From Rutpela maculata (taxonomy: Eukaryota; Arthropoda; Insecta; Coleoptera; Cerambycidae), in contig OW386291.2 in NCBI GenBank assembly GCA_936432065.2, positions 17,709,821 to 17,773,820 of the forward strand: 64,000 nucleotides of DNA, written 5' to 3'. Below are positions 11,262-20,815 of the stretch, piece after piece. Position 1 is the first letter of the stretch; each line of letters begins with the position of its first letter. A program made the translations under genes and the position numbers. The notes under the pieces were generated by a model. The model saw nothing but the letters and a program-made list of their open reading frames with translations. It ran no database searches and was not told where the DNA came from.

Positions 11262-12734
11262 CAAAGTTGCAAGGGCAGCGGCCAAACTTGGCAACCTCCC
11301 GTTTTCGAGGACCGCTAACACGATGGTGATAATCTCGCGGTCCTTACCCCCCCCCCCTCCCTTGAACTTCCCCTAAACTAAAAAAAAAACAAGCGTGAAC
11401 TTACTGGATCCGATTTTTTTTTTTAGGAAACTCAATATGTCCTGTAATATTTCGCAACTAGAGTACTAACGGCCCACGGGGGTTGAAGCCACCGCCTCCC
11501 TCAATACCGGAACATATTCAAAAAATATTCAAAAGTGCTAAAAATTGTTTCCGACACGTTCTAGAGCGCAGAGAATACGATGCTGATATTATTTAGCTTC
11601 CCCCTAAATGCATAAAACCCACCCGTTATCAGGCATGCGAGGACTTGTTGTATCGTTTTTTTTTGAGAAAACTCAATATGTCCTGCAAAATTTAGCAACC
11701 AGACATCCTAACGACCTCAATCCTGAGAAGATTTTATAGAAGGTGTCTCCCGTTTTCAAGTGTGGAGAACACGATCGTCGTCGTTTTCTTCGTCCTCAAA
11801 AACTACCCTTGCATGCCCAATACCATCCATCAGTTTTTCTTATAGTGAGATCACAAGCGTTCATCGGATCAGGTTTTCTAGGGAGAGAATTTTTTTATTG
11901 CAGCTTCTGATAGATCTGAATTTTCAACACTCTCGCTATTATCGCAATCATTACCTCTACAATATTTACTGAGTGGACTACATTTTACACCTAATTTTAT
12001 GCAGCTACACCCGTGTTACACCGGGTCTTACAACAACTGTTATATTGTTTGAAAAATTAAGGAATTAGCTTTTCGGAGGAAAATTCAGTTGTAAGAAGTT
12101 ATTTCCCGTTCTCCACCCCCCACTCAACGGGTTCATTTCCTTTTGTGACCACACCTGAATTCGAGAATATACTCTTTTTACATGTTCCCTAATTGCCTCC
12201 TCTGTAGGGGGAAATGTACATATCTCTAAGTTTTTGTCATGCTTCAACATGTAACCACATTGAACTTTATTGAAATCTTGTAACGCGGGATGTTTTTCCA
12301 AGTACAGTTTACCAACTAATTTCAAGCCTACACTGAGTAATTCATTAGTCACAGCACTGGAGTCCATAAATATTCCACAAGCAATAAATAATAATATCAG
12401 CATCGTATTCCCGTCCTTGAAAAAGAGTAGAAAACAATTTTCAGCACGTTTGGATGTTTTTTGCATATTTTGGTATTGAGGGAGGGGGTGGTTTCAACCC
12501 CCGGAGGTCGTTAGGATGTCTGGTTGCGAAATTTTTTAGGACATATTGAGTTTTCTAAAAAAAAAACCGATCCAACAAGCCCTCGCATGCCTGACAACGA
12601 AAAATGGGAAAAATTGGTAGTTTTTTGTGTTTAGAGGTAGTTCGAGGGAGGTAAGGACCGCGCGACTATCACCATTGTTTTGGGGATCGCTACCCTTGCA
12701 CTTTTGGGATTTAACCTTTTTTTTTGCAACTTTA
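11262..12734. mobile_element. Element G: long-TIR DNA transposon relic
   Basis: Inverted arms of roughly 240 bp lie at 11262-11510 and 12480-12734. Shared blocks include AAAGTTGCAA at the tips, GCGGTCCTTACC with its complement GGTAAGGACCGCG, and AAACTCAATATGTCCTG with CAGGACATATTGAG-type sequence. A third copy of the inner arm lies in direct orientation at about 11632-11735. The interior codes on the minus strand for a C-terminal piece related to the XPG-type protein of element F. I could not define a clean target duplication. Confidence 0.65.
12065..12466 (-). pseudogene. C-terminal fragment of an XPG-type transposon protein
   Basis: This 133-codon open frame contains PPTEEAIREHVKRVYSRIQV, then W, then PLSGGWR. 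That is the same order as PPTADTLLHHLKWAIFQCKI followed by GW in the protein remnant of element F (6660-7440). Both match the C-terminal module of a widespread arthropod transposon protein. The upstream catalytic part is absent, so this is a truncated piece even though the frame is open. The first 60 residues, including a hydrophobic run near residues 22-35, are not recognised. It lies inside element G. Confidence 0.45.
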
Positions 12735-13175
12735 GTATGAGCTATTACATCCCTGTTTGTACAATGAGTTACAGTGATAACTAGTGAATTTCTATTTAAA
12801 TTTAATTACAAAAATGAAAATACTTTTCAACACTACAATGACATAAAAGAAGTTGTCATTTTACAACAGGAATTAGAATAAATATATTTAAAATTTTTTA
12901 TTTTAGCTACGCCACTGGTACATATACATAAAAACCCGTAATATCCAACTTTTGTGTTTCAGATAACCCTCCCTTGACATGCATATTCGATACTGCCCAC
13001 CCTTAAACTTACTGGCTTTGTTAGAAAATACCCCTGTTCACTAATTATTAAGTCTAATGACCTTATCTCTATATTTTAGTTCTAGCTTTTCTGTTTGCAT
13101 GCAGAAGAACTTTCACGCCTCCTGATTTATGTTATCTCATCTAAAACTGCATTATAGGAACTAATTTTATTTCAG

Positions 13176-13271
13176 ACGCTCCTGCAGACTTTAAAAGTAT
13201 TATATGTGGAACTGGTTCATATTTTTATGCGGATTCCCATGGGATGGATATGAGGGTGGTTTTTTATTTTC
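13176..13271 (+). other. Candidate host exon (96 nt, phase 1-1), unidentified
   Basis: The segment is preceded by a good 3' splice site (CTAATTTTATTTCAG) and followed by a consensus 5' splice site (GTAAGTAAGG). One frame stays open across all 31 whole codons and contains KSIICGTGSYFYADSHGMDM. It begins with two leftover bases and ends with one, giving a symmetric phase 1-1 exon. The other two frames have stops. I do not recognise the protein. Nearby mobile elements could make this an intron of a large gene, but no partner exon of matching phase was found. Confidence 0.35.
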
Positions 13272-13621
13272 GTAAGTAAGGTTTAGTGTCATTGAAGTAG
13301 TATTTAATGAGTTAAATTTAAATAAAATTGCAATGACAAAGTGTTCGAAGGGGAGTTTAAAATGCGGAGAATTGCGCAACGCAATTACGTGTTTTTGTTT
13401 TCAACCAACATTGGAAAATCAATTCTATTCTTTGAAAATAAAATTTACACACACTGTGTTTAAGTTTTTAAGACTAAAAATAGTTTATAGTATGAATTAA
13501 TTCATTGTAGGCATAGACGTTTATATCGGGAAACTATTAACAAAGTTAGAAAAATACCTGGTGGCTCAGCCGATAGCAACACTTTTGTAACTTTTGAATG
13601 GACGAATGAATTTGTTGTGAT

Positions 13622-15111
13622 ATGGCATGAAAGAACAATGTTAAAAAAAGGACTTTTTTTTACTAATTATGGAGTGCTGAAAACGAATCCGTCACCCGTT
13701 TTGTCGAAAATTCTCGGGAACACATTAAAAATCAACCCTCATTTGGGTGCCACAACGTGAAGATTCCCATTTTCTCAACCAAAATTCATTTAAATAATTA
13801 AAGAATTTTTTAATATAAAAAAACACGTAATATATTCTGGATAGTGATATTCACACCAACCCCAAAAGTGTGAGAAATATTCATCTGAATTGACTAAATC
13901 ACCGTATTATGACAAAAAAACATCAAACTGTGTAAGAGTATTCAGAAGTATTCACATTATAACCTGATAATAGCCATTTAACGAGGAATTTATTTTGTTT
14001 CTTTTTTAAATAAATAAATAACCGTATATTAGATATTGTAACTTACACCGTTCTTATGGTGGTGAAGAGTGACGGAAACGAGGGGAGGGGGAGGGTAAAT
14101 TTAGAATGTTTGCTTCTTTTTATACTTACCTAACGAAACTGAGTATTTTGAAAGAATTTCCTGCACTAAAGAATAGTTTTTTGTTGCAAGTTCTAATATC
14201 AATTTCAATGCCATCCCCAAGTAAGGGTTGTTTTTTACTACCTTCCCGATGTTTGTAGCCAATTCGGATGACAGATTCGTATTCCAAAAAGGGCTTTTTT
14301 GGCGCATCCGTGGTAAAGTGTGGAAACCATATTTTTTTTTTACTAATTTTGGGGTGCTGAATACGAATCTGGCTAAAAACGTCGGGAAGACAGTAAAAAA
14401 CAACCCTCACTTAGAGATGGCATTGAAATTGATATTTGCACCTGCAACAAAAAGCTATTCTTTAGTGTAGGAAATGCATTCAAAATACTCAGAAAAGGAA
14501 GCAAAAATTCTAAATTTACCCTCCCGCTTCCCCTCGTTTCCCTCACCCTTCACCACCCATAAGAACGGTGTAAGATACAATATCTAATATTATTTATTTA
14601 TCAAAAAAAAAAACGAAATTCCTTGTTAAATGGCTATTATCAGGTTGTAATATGATTACTTCTGAATACTCTTACACACATCCCCACCAATTAAGGTGGT
14701 GGATTTTATCTTTTTAGAGTTTTTATTGGTTTTAGTTGCAAAAGAAACTCCTAATCATCCAATTTGACGTTATTTTTTATCATAATAAAGTGATTTAGTC
14801 AATTCAGATGAATATTTCTCACTGGGTGTAATGTGTGCGTATCAATCACTATCCAGAAAATATTACTTTTTTTATATTAAAAAATTCTTTAATTATTGAA
14901 ATGAATTTTGGTTGGGAAAATGAGAATCTTCACTTCATGGCACTCAAATAAGGGTTGTTTTCTTAATGTGTTCCCGAGATTTTTCACTAATACGGGTGAC
15001 GGATTCGTTTTGAGCACCCCAAAATTAGTAAAAGAAAAATGATGGCTTCCACACTTTAGCACGGATGAGCCAAACAAGCCCTTTTTTAACATTGTTCTTT
15101 CTGATTTTATG
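13622..15111. repeat. 1.5-kb near-palindrome made of two inverted TIR elements
   Basis: Arms of about 700 bp (13622-14284 and 14359-15111) are inverted copies with a short spacer. Within each arm the end block (TTACTAATTNTGGRGTGCTG, then AACAACCCTCA-type sequence) appears again in inverted form, giving four copies near 13650, 14210, 14340 and 15010. The simplest reading is two copies of one 0.65-0.75-kb TIR element lying tail to tail. The right arm carries extra sequence near 14690-14765. Open frames here mirror each other and repeat the TIR, so I do not call them genes. Confidence 0.8.
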
Positions 15112-15877
15112 ATGTAAAGAGCCAAAGTGGCGGTTTCGGTGCATCTAACATGAAAATCAAATTTTTAAATGGGACAGCCTGTATATTTTTGCATATTTGG
15201 ATACTGCTGTCTAAAATACATAAGATCTGACCCTCAAATATTTTTAATTTTCAAAAAATATAGAATTTTTTAATTTTTAGTAGTTCTGTTCAGGTATTTA
15301 TATCGAAATTAATATAATATTTGAAAATCTGTTCTCGAGAAGCGCCTCAGAAATAAATAAAATTTTCGTGACACAAAAATTGGTGTTGTGAATTATTCTT
15401 TTATGAGAGCAATGTAGACCATACTTTAAAAAGATAAATATGTAACTGTTGCAGGATTATGCAATTATACATCTACGAGAGTCTATTTTTAATTTTAAAT
15501 ACACAGAAGAATTTTCAGCGCTTTGCCCAGCTGTGAATATAATTCTAGATTTCACACAAACTGTAATTTTTCTACCCACAAAAAAGGATTTTACTCTTCA
15601 AGCATTAAATTTACAGAAGCAATTAAAGGTGTACAAAATATTAAAGATTTATAAACTAAAATATTGTAGGCAATTGAAAGAACCATACGGAGAGTTGAAG
15701 AATTCATATGCACACATAGATAAATTAATATATTTATCTTTACTATTAGAGATAATTTGATGTATTTTTTGGCAAGTTTTCTGCAAATAATAACTAGCAT
15801 AACGTAAATATCTATGTATATAATTTATTATGTGTAGGTGTGTCATTTTTCTCTCGACCTATTTTGGTCCACTGTAT
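15112..15877. other. Stretch between the palindrome and the hAT element
   Basis: Apart from the candidate exon at 15455-15628 I see no gene or repeat structure in this AT-rich interval. Confidence 0.4.
15455..15628 (+). other. Candidate host exon (174 nt, phase 0-0), unidentified
   Basis: A branch-like TAAC and ACTGTTGCAG precede a 58-codon open stretch that ends at AAAG followed by GTGTAC. It reads DYAIIHLRESIFNFKY near the start and TVIFLPTKKDFTLQALNLQK near the end. The stretch is not part of any repeat copy I could find. The frame runs on into the putative intron to 15760, and the 5' splice site is only fair. I do not recognise the protein, and its phase does not join the candidate exon at 13176-13271. 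Confidence 0.28.
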
Positions 15878-15947
15878 ACTTTACTCAGGGCCGTTCCTGG
15901 GTCTTTTGCCGCCCCGTGCAAAAAGAAATTTTGCTGTCCCATAAATT

Positions 15948-16593
15948 AGGAAGTTTCCTATTTTAGAAATATCATGTACATTCAACCTCATTTAGTAGTC
16001 TTTCAGATAACTAGTCAAACAAAAAAAAAATTATCTCGATATCTGAAAAACTCACGAACTTATTCAATTTCTTATTTGAATACATAACGCGCTGACTTGC
16101 CATGCCGGCGGTCCGCCGTATGTTCCCTTTATTTAGTGTATGTGCTCGATTTTCTGAAATGTCACAAAATGTCACTTTTGATTCGTTCGTACCGAGCCGA
16201 ATTTTCGAATTTCGCCGTGCAATTTACGATCAGGTTTATCTGGAAGACTTCCTCTTTACGTCGCGACATCATACGGCCGTCCCAATGGTCTTTTCCGAAA
16301 AATATGATCGTGCGAAAATTGCATGTTTTAGCAATTTTTTCAGCTCTCAAATGCAAGCTGGCTATAAACTTCCGGTGCCTGCCAGCGAGTATAAAGGTGC
16401 CCGCGCCCACTCGCTGTTGGCGGAATCATGTATTGTGACGTAATCGAGCTCAGCCCAGATGATCGCGGCATTTTAAACTTGGAAGGACCATAACTTTTTT
16501 ATTTATAGAGATATTTAAAAAAAAAAATTATAGATATTTTTTAGATTTTTACGACTATTTGTTACGAGAAAATGAGAAAAATGGAAACTTCCT
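15948..16593 (+). mobile_element. MITE M (copy 1) with AATT target duplication
   Basis: The element is bounded by AGGAAGTTTCC and GGAAACTTCCT and flanked by AATT on both sides. The second copy (29261-29939) has the same ends and flanks. The inner region contains a less AT-rich block with a TATAAAGG box near 16391, just upstream of an ATG, and TATTGTGACGTAA near the right end. Relative to copy 2 about 33 bp are missing after 16085, between short AATAC repeats. Two overlapping frames of 113 codons (16097-16438 and 16102-16443) recur in copy 2, but high DNA similarity alone explains this. It is inserted in a hAT element. Confidence 0.8.
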
Positions 16594-16699
16594 AATTATG
16601 GAATATATTTTTTCAAAGTAATTTTTTTGTGTGTAAATAGGGTATATTTTAAATATTGTCTATATGTTATTTATGGCATTTTCTTAACTCTTCTACTTT

Positions 16700-16800
16700 T
16701 CTCTTTGGGACTTCCTGCCACATGTATTTTTACTTCTAATTGACGTCCGAGGAATCTACAAAATAATACAATTAGCCAGTATCTTACTGGGAAAATTATT
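16700..16800 (-). pseudogene. LINE RNase H-region scrap
   Basis: The stretch GGGACTTCCTGCCACATGTA with ACAAAATAATACAATTA and CCAGTAT(C/T)TTA(C/T)TGG parallels the LINE at about 43960-44650, where the two parts are separated by a SINE. It is a short fragment inside the hAT element and has no open frame of its own. Identity is moderate, so the assignment is tentative. Confidence 0.35.
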
Positions 16801-16877
16801 AAATTGGGTGTAAATACCATACTATGTGTATCAAAATAACTTATTTTCAGTTAGAAAATGATTTTTATGAGTAGTAT

Positions 16878-17192
16878 TTCGGTATGGCAATAGGCTCTCT
16901 GTTGTCACCAATTTTAGGCAATATGTTTATGGAAGATTTTGAGACAAGACATGTTCAAAATTGCAGAAACAAACCGGTTATCTGGTGGAGATATGTAGAT
17001 GATATCTTTGCAATTTTGCCTCACGGTATGAAGTTACTAGATAATTTTTTTGGAAATTTAAATAATAAATAACCTTCTATTAAATTTACTTTAGAAAAGG
17101 AAACTAGAAATGAATTACCATTTCTAGCTGTTAAAAGAGTAAATGGTATAATTGAAACAAGAGTTTATAGAAAACCAACACATACCAACAGA
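16878..17192 (+). pseudogene. Penelope-like element reverse transcriptase fragment
   Basis: The translated segment reads MAIGSLLSPILGNMFMEDFE, WWRYVDDIFAILPHG, then after one stop near 17070, KFTLEKETRNELPFLAVKR and TRVYRKPTHTNR. The SPILGNMFMEDFE, YVDD and LPFL...YRKPTHT order is typical of Penelope-like reverse transcriptases (fingers/palm to the region before the GIY-YIG domain). The catalytic YVDD is intact. Only about 105 codons remain, and the fragment ends abruptly at the hAT coding sequence near 17195. The encoded enzyme would prime copying at exposed 3' ends, but this copy is dead. Confidence 0.8.
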
Positions 17193-17194
17193 GG

Positions 17195-17748
17195 TGTTAA
17201 CTTTTGTATATTATTTGTATGTGTCGCCATAATATGGTCAAATTTAGACAACATTTCCACGGCTTTCGGAAAGTTACCATTGTTAGGTACAAACAGTGAA
17301 CTGTCCCCCCGAAAAGCAAGACATTGTCCAGCCAAGAACTGCACAATTGCTGTTAGTCTTTCTACAATAGCTCTCCATCTTTTTTTTTTCGTGTTCAAAA
17401 AAACTTTGCTGTTCCCTATCTACTGTGGAGCCTTTGTTCAGTCTCACTTTTAATTCACACCATTTTTTAACGCATTCTATATGATGCAAACTATGATTGC
17501 GTTCCAAAAAATATACGGCGGCATGGCGCCAGTCGGAATATCCACCATTTATCAATTTAATGTCTATTTCTTGTATTAAAAAGTTTACAACAGAAACAAA
17601 ACACGGAATTGAGTTTAACAGAATAAACTAACCAATTTTCCTTAACTTTCTCACCGTTTGTCAAAATTTTATTGAATAAATTCACACTGAATGGGGTAAA
17701 ATGCCGCCCCCTAAATTGTGCCGCCCCGTGCGACTGCACCTGTTGCAC
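17195..17748 (-). pseudogene. hAT transposase N-terminus (TTF zinc finger and DUF4371 start)
   Basis: Minus-strand pieces read FTPFSVNLFNKILTNGEKVK, then WLVYSVKLNSVFCFCCKLFN (TTF-type zinc finger core), GGYSDWRHAAVYFLERNHSL, and KKRWRAIVERLTAIVQFLAG followed by LAFRGDSS, PNNGNFPKAVEMLSKFD and H. This is the domain order of DUF4371/ZMYM1-like hAT transposases. Frame changes occur near 17560 and 17390. The catalytic middle and the C-terminal dimerisation domain are missing beyond 17195, where a Penelope-like fragment abuts. The right TIR of the same element lies about 20 bp outside the 5' end. Confidence 0.8.
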
Positions 17749-17816
17749 CCCCGCCAGGAACGGTCCTGACTTTACTGTTTCTTATGATAAAATTGTGTTT
17801 AATAGAATATGCAAGT

Positions 17817-18754
17817 ATAGTTGACCTAAACTTTAAGACACGTAAAAAATCTCAAAGCTTTGCCGCCAAGCTCCTTAGGATAGAGTGGGGCGTGCTTTAT
17901 TTTTCTGCAACATAGATATTAAATAATAAATATAATGTATTACTCAATAGATAAAACAGGGGCAAGCGTAGAGGCGACTTCAATGTGAATGTCAGTCGAT
18001 ATTCCGTTGAAGCAACGTCGAGCGCGGTTAGTACTTGGATGGGTGACCCATCTTGGGAAATACAGCGTTCTCGCCCCACCTTCTAGCGGCTTGTATATCA
18101 GTGTATACGCGGAGGTTACGTAATTTCAGACGAGGATTACGTAGTGGATATACCATCCTTCGGAGGGGGTGTAAAGCAGGCGGTCCCTTGTCTATTAAAT
18201 GTTAGGCAAGTAAAAGATCCCTACTCTTCTTAAGGGAAGAGGTTCGGCAAAATTTCCAGGTTGGGGGTAGCTCGTCTCCTGGCATCGGTGATAGGCCCTG
18301 GTAGCGGAAATAGGCCGACGTTAAATAGTTAAAAAAAAAATACATAAAACATCATTATTCTCGTGTAAAGTATGTTCGGGTATGATTAAAATAAGAAATT
18401 AACAGAAACACGCCTGTACCAATTATGATTTCAAATTATTTTGATATAATTACGCAACTCCCTCCTAAAATATTTGACGACCTAACGCTGGTTATTTTTG
18501 GTGTAGTAACCGTTAGGATGGAGTTGCGTAATTATATACAAATAATTTGAAATTATAATTGATACAGGTGTGTTTCCGTTAATTTCTTATTTTAATCATA
18601 CACGAGAATAATGATGTTTTATGTATTAAGTAATACATTATATTTATTATTTGATATGATGTAGAAAAATAAGGCATGCCCCACTCTATCCTAAGGGGAT
18701 TCGCGGCAAAGCTTTGTGATTTTTTACGTGTCTTATAATATTCTGGGCAACTAT
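17817..18754. mobile_element. Palindromic (foldback) element split by a 5S-derived SINE
   Basis: Arms of about 260 bp pair almost throughout once the SINE at 17958-18340 is removed. Tips are ATAGTTGACC and GGGCAACTAT. AAGACACGTAAAAAATC, AAAGCTTTGCCGC and CCTTAGGATAGAGTGGGGC all have inverted partners at 18665-18735. Flanks ATGCAAGT and ATGCAGTA resemble an 8-bp duplication with one indel. The only unpaired part is about 18470-18500. No protein is encoded. Confidence 0.8.
17958..18340 (+). mobile_element. 5S-rRNA-derived SINE (copy 1, full length)
   Basis: Positions 18007-18049 read GAAGCAACGTCGAGCGCGG and TTAGTACTTGGATGGGTGAC, which match the 3' half of animal 5S rRNA including its internal promoter region. 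A unique body (GATTACGTAGTGGATATACC, then CGGTGATAGGCCCTGGTAGC) leads to a poly(A) of 10. The insertion is flanked by TAGATAAAAC (17948-17957) and TACATAAAAC (18341-18350), as expected for LINE-driven retrotransposition. Two more copies lie at 44671-45067 and 58279-58563. It is not a 5S rRNA gene: the 5' third is diverged. Confidence 0.85.
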
Positions 18755-19410
18755 ATGCAGTATGAAGTAAAAATATATGTCTATTTATAAACTTATACTT
18801 CATTTAATAAATGAACTATATGGAAATATATGTTTTCCATTACGCACTATAAAAACACACTTCATTGATCGATTGATTTACCAGCGTGCGGTAGGCATTT
18901 CTGCCACTCCCAAGGATTATACAGCTGGGCCTGCTACGTCCACGCTGGGTTGGACTAAGGTCATGCTTGTTGCCAGCAGCGAATGCCACATGGCGCATGG
19001 TACAGGAATGTGGGATGGGAGGTGTAGGTATTTGTGACATGCGTTACCGCATTGTGTCGTGAGGGGGTGTTTAAGCTACCTTTTTTTTTGTATTTTTGAA
19101 ATAAATAATATAGAATTAGATTCTTGCATTGTATATTTCGTTCTAAATGAAACAAATGAAACAAAAAATATCTTCAGGTTTCACGCAAATATTAAAATAA
19201 TAATAATATTGCAAAATAAATGTTCAATTTAAAATAATATCAATGCATATTCTTAAGATTCATAATATTTTATAATAAAATTGACAAATCTCAAACGATT
19301 TGGAAGAGACGTGAAGGTTGATTCAATCGCATTTGGTAAGATCTACTGTTAAAGGATTGGCAAGTAGTATGAAGACAACATTTATGTATAATGTAATAGG
19401 TTTTATTTAT
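18755..19410. other. Unannotated stretch
   Basis: A less AT-rich patch at about 18885-19040 (GTGCGGTAGGCATTTCTGCC to GGATGGGAGGTG) stands out and could be part of an unrecognised repeat. No splice sites, promoter boxes or protein motifs are evident. Confidence 0.35.
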
Positions 19411-19414
19411 ATGA

Positions 19415-19911
19415 TTAGTAACTTCCCACAATAAAACTGTGGGAGGTTACTAAAATTGATCCAAAATCGAACATTAAGATAACATCAAATCTTTACGTTT
19501 TGAGGTTCCAGGAACCCAAAAAAGTGTTTTTGAAAAATGTCTGTGTATGTATGTATGTGTGTGTGAGTATGTATGTTAGCATGATAGCGGCGAAACTACT
19601 AAACAGATTTGGATGAACCTATGCATGATTAGTGCTTCAGAAGATCTGAAAAGGTTTTGGTTGAGATTGGATTACGTTTAGTGCCGTTTTGGCACGACAA
19701 GTTGTTTATTTTATGATTGCTTACAATTTGTAATCGAACCATTGAAAAGCAGTAAAAATTCCTATTTCAACGATATATCACACTTGCACCTTTTCGATTT
19801 GGTTTCCGTGAAAAAAATTAAAAAACGAAACAACAAGCTCTAGAGCATTATGTACGTGACTTAGTGGCACACAATTATAAAGTTACTAAGTCAGCACTTC
19901 CCGGCTGACTT
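19415..19911 (+). mobile_element. Family C HINE-like element
   Basis: The 5' end is a 16-bp foldback with one mismatch (TTAGTAACTTCCCACA and TGTGGGAGGTTACTAA, 19415-19454). A GTAT/GTGT-rich microsatellite follows (19540-19575), then a block with GCGAAACTACTAAACAGATT. Near the 3' end the foldback arm recurs as AGTTACTAA (19881-19889). It overlaps an 8-bp perfect hairpin (AAGTCAGC/GCTGACTT, 19888-19911). A 5' foldback, an internal microsatellite, a repeated arm and a 3' hairpin are the features of DINE-1/HINE-type non-autonomous Helentrons. Confidence 0.65.
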
Positions 19912-20059
19912 GATAACCACGTTTATCGTTTATTATAATATTCATTTTCTATTCAGTTGTATCATAACTGTTGTACATTACACATGTATGAAGCCATTTT
20001 ATGTGTAGTGAATTAATAAATCCTGTTCAAAAAGTTAATTTTACTTTTTTAAAAAGTAG

Positions 20060-20815
20060 TTTCTCCTCCTAAGAACTATTATTAGAGTCACGCTTCTTGT
20101 GTAAAATATATTTTATAGTCTAACCTAACGTTCGGTAGACTAGTGTGTTAAAGCGTGCAGACTATACACGTGTTTTCTTTGAAGACGTCACACCGTGATA
20201 TTTCGCGAAAAAAGTGCAATTAATGTTAGTGATAGCTGTGTAAGGCCTACACAACCCATAGGGAGCCCGTGTGGTTACGGACGGTCCTTAACTGGGCCCA
20301 CAGTGAGTTTTTTGCCCAAAACTATTAAAAGTGACAGTGACATTAAAAGTCTGAGAAACTTGAATCCATTTCCGGCACGACGCCGGAAAAATTTCCAGCA
20401 ATCACAACCTAAAAAACACTAACATAACCTAAAAACCAAACCAAGTGCAATACCAACCTAAAAATTTTCGACAACTGTCAAAAAATTAAATCCCCCAGTA
20501 AAGTTTAGAATCATAATTTTTGACAGCTATCAGTTTGACAGATTTAGAACTAACAGCGACAGTTTAGCGACAAAAAATTTGACAGCTGTCAAGAAATCTT
20601 CTCCTGAAACCTTTTGGCATCTGTCAGATTGACATCTAACATTAGTGACAAGCAACCAAACAACAACCTTCCCCGACCGATTTAGTGAAAAATCGGTCGA
20701 GGCCAGAAGATAAAAATAATATTTATCAGCTCAAATTGAAACGGTCCACTATGAACACTTTACCGGCCACAGCTGGCAGAGAAGCTGTCCACAAAGAATT
20801 ATATGGTTTTTAAAA
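20060..20815 (+). other. Possible retrotransposon 5' region with short aborted ORF
   Basis: The stretch carries many copies of a GACAGCTGTCA-like motif (GACAGCTATCAGTTTGACAG, TTGACAGCTGTCAAG) between 20470 and 20640. A frame then starts at ATG 20752, encodes only about 20 residues (MNTLPATAGREAVHKELYGF) and stops. AT-rich sequence follows. Repeated GACAG motifs ahead of a first ORF are common in 5' regions of insect LINEs, but I cannot name a family. The 75-codon frame at 20195-20422 has no recognisable motif. Confidence 0.3.

Larger units (their letters stand above)
15886..17768 (-). mobile_element. hAT transposon with perfect 8-bp target duplication, multiply invaded
   Basis: The termini are CAGGGCCGTTCCTGG at 15886 and CCAGGAACGGTCCTG ending at 17768, one mismatch apart as inverted repeats. 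ACTTTACT lies directly outside both ends (15878-15885 and 17769-17776). Sub-terminal GCCGCCCCGTGC is shared near both ends. The transposase N-terminus is read on the minus strand from the right end (17195-17748). The rest of the interior is occupied by a 646-bp MITE, a LINE scrap and a Penelope-like fragment. This is a dead hAT of the TTF zinc finger/DUF4371 type. Confidence 0.9.

Noticed and set aside
14101..14470. Several 80-100 codon frames on both strands
   Set aside because: They come from the inverted repeat itself and mirror each other.
16097..16443. Two overlapping 113-codon frames as a real gene
   Set aside because: They lie in MITE M, recur only because the two copies are nearly identical DNA, show no known motif, and overlap each other.
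18007..18060. Possible 5S rRNA gene
   Set aside because: Only the 3' half of 5S is similar, the 5' third is diverged, and the unit has a SINE body, poly(A) and target duplication.
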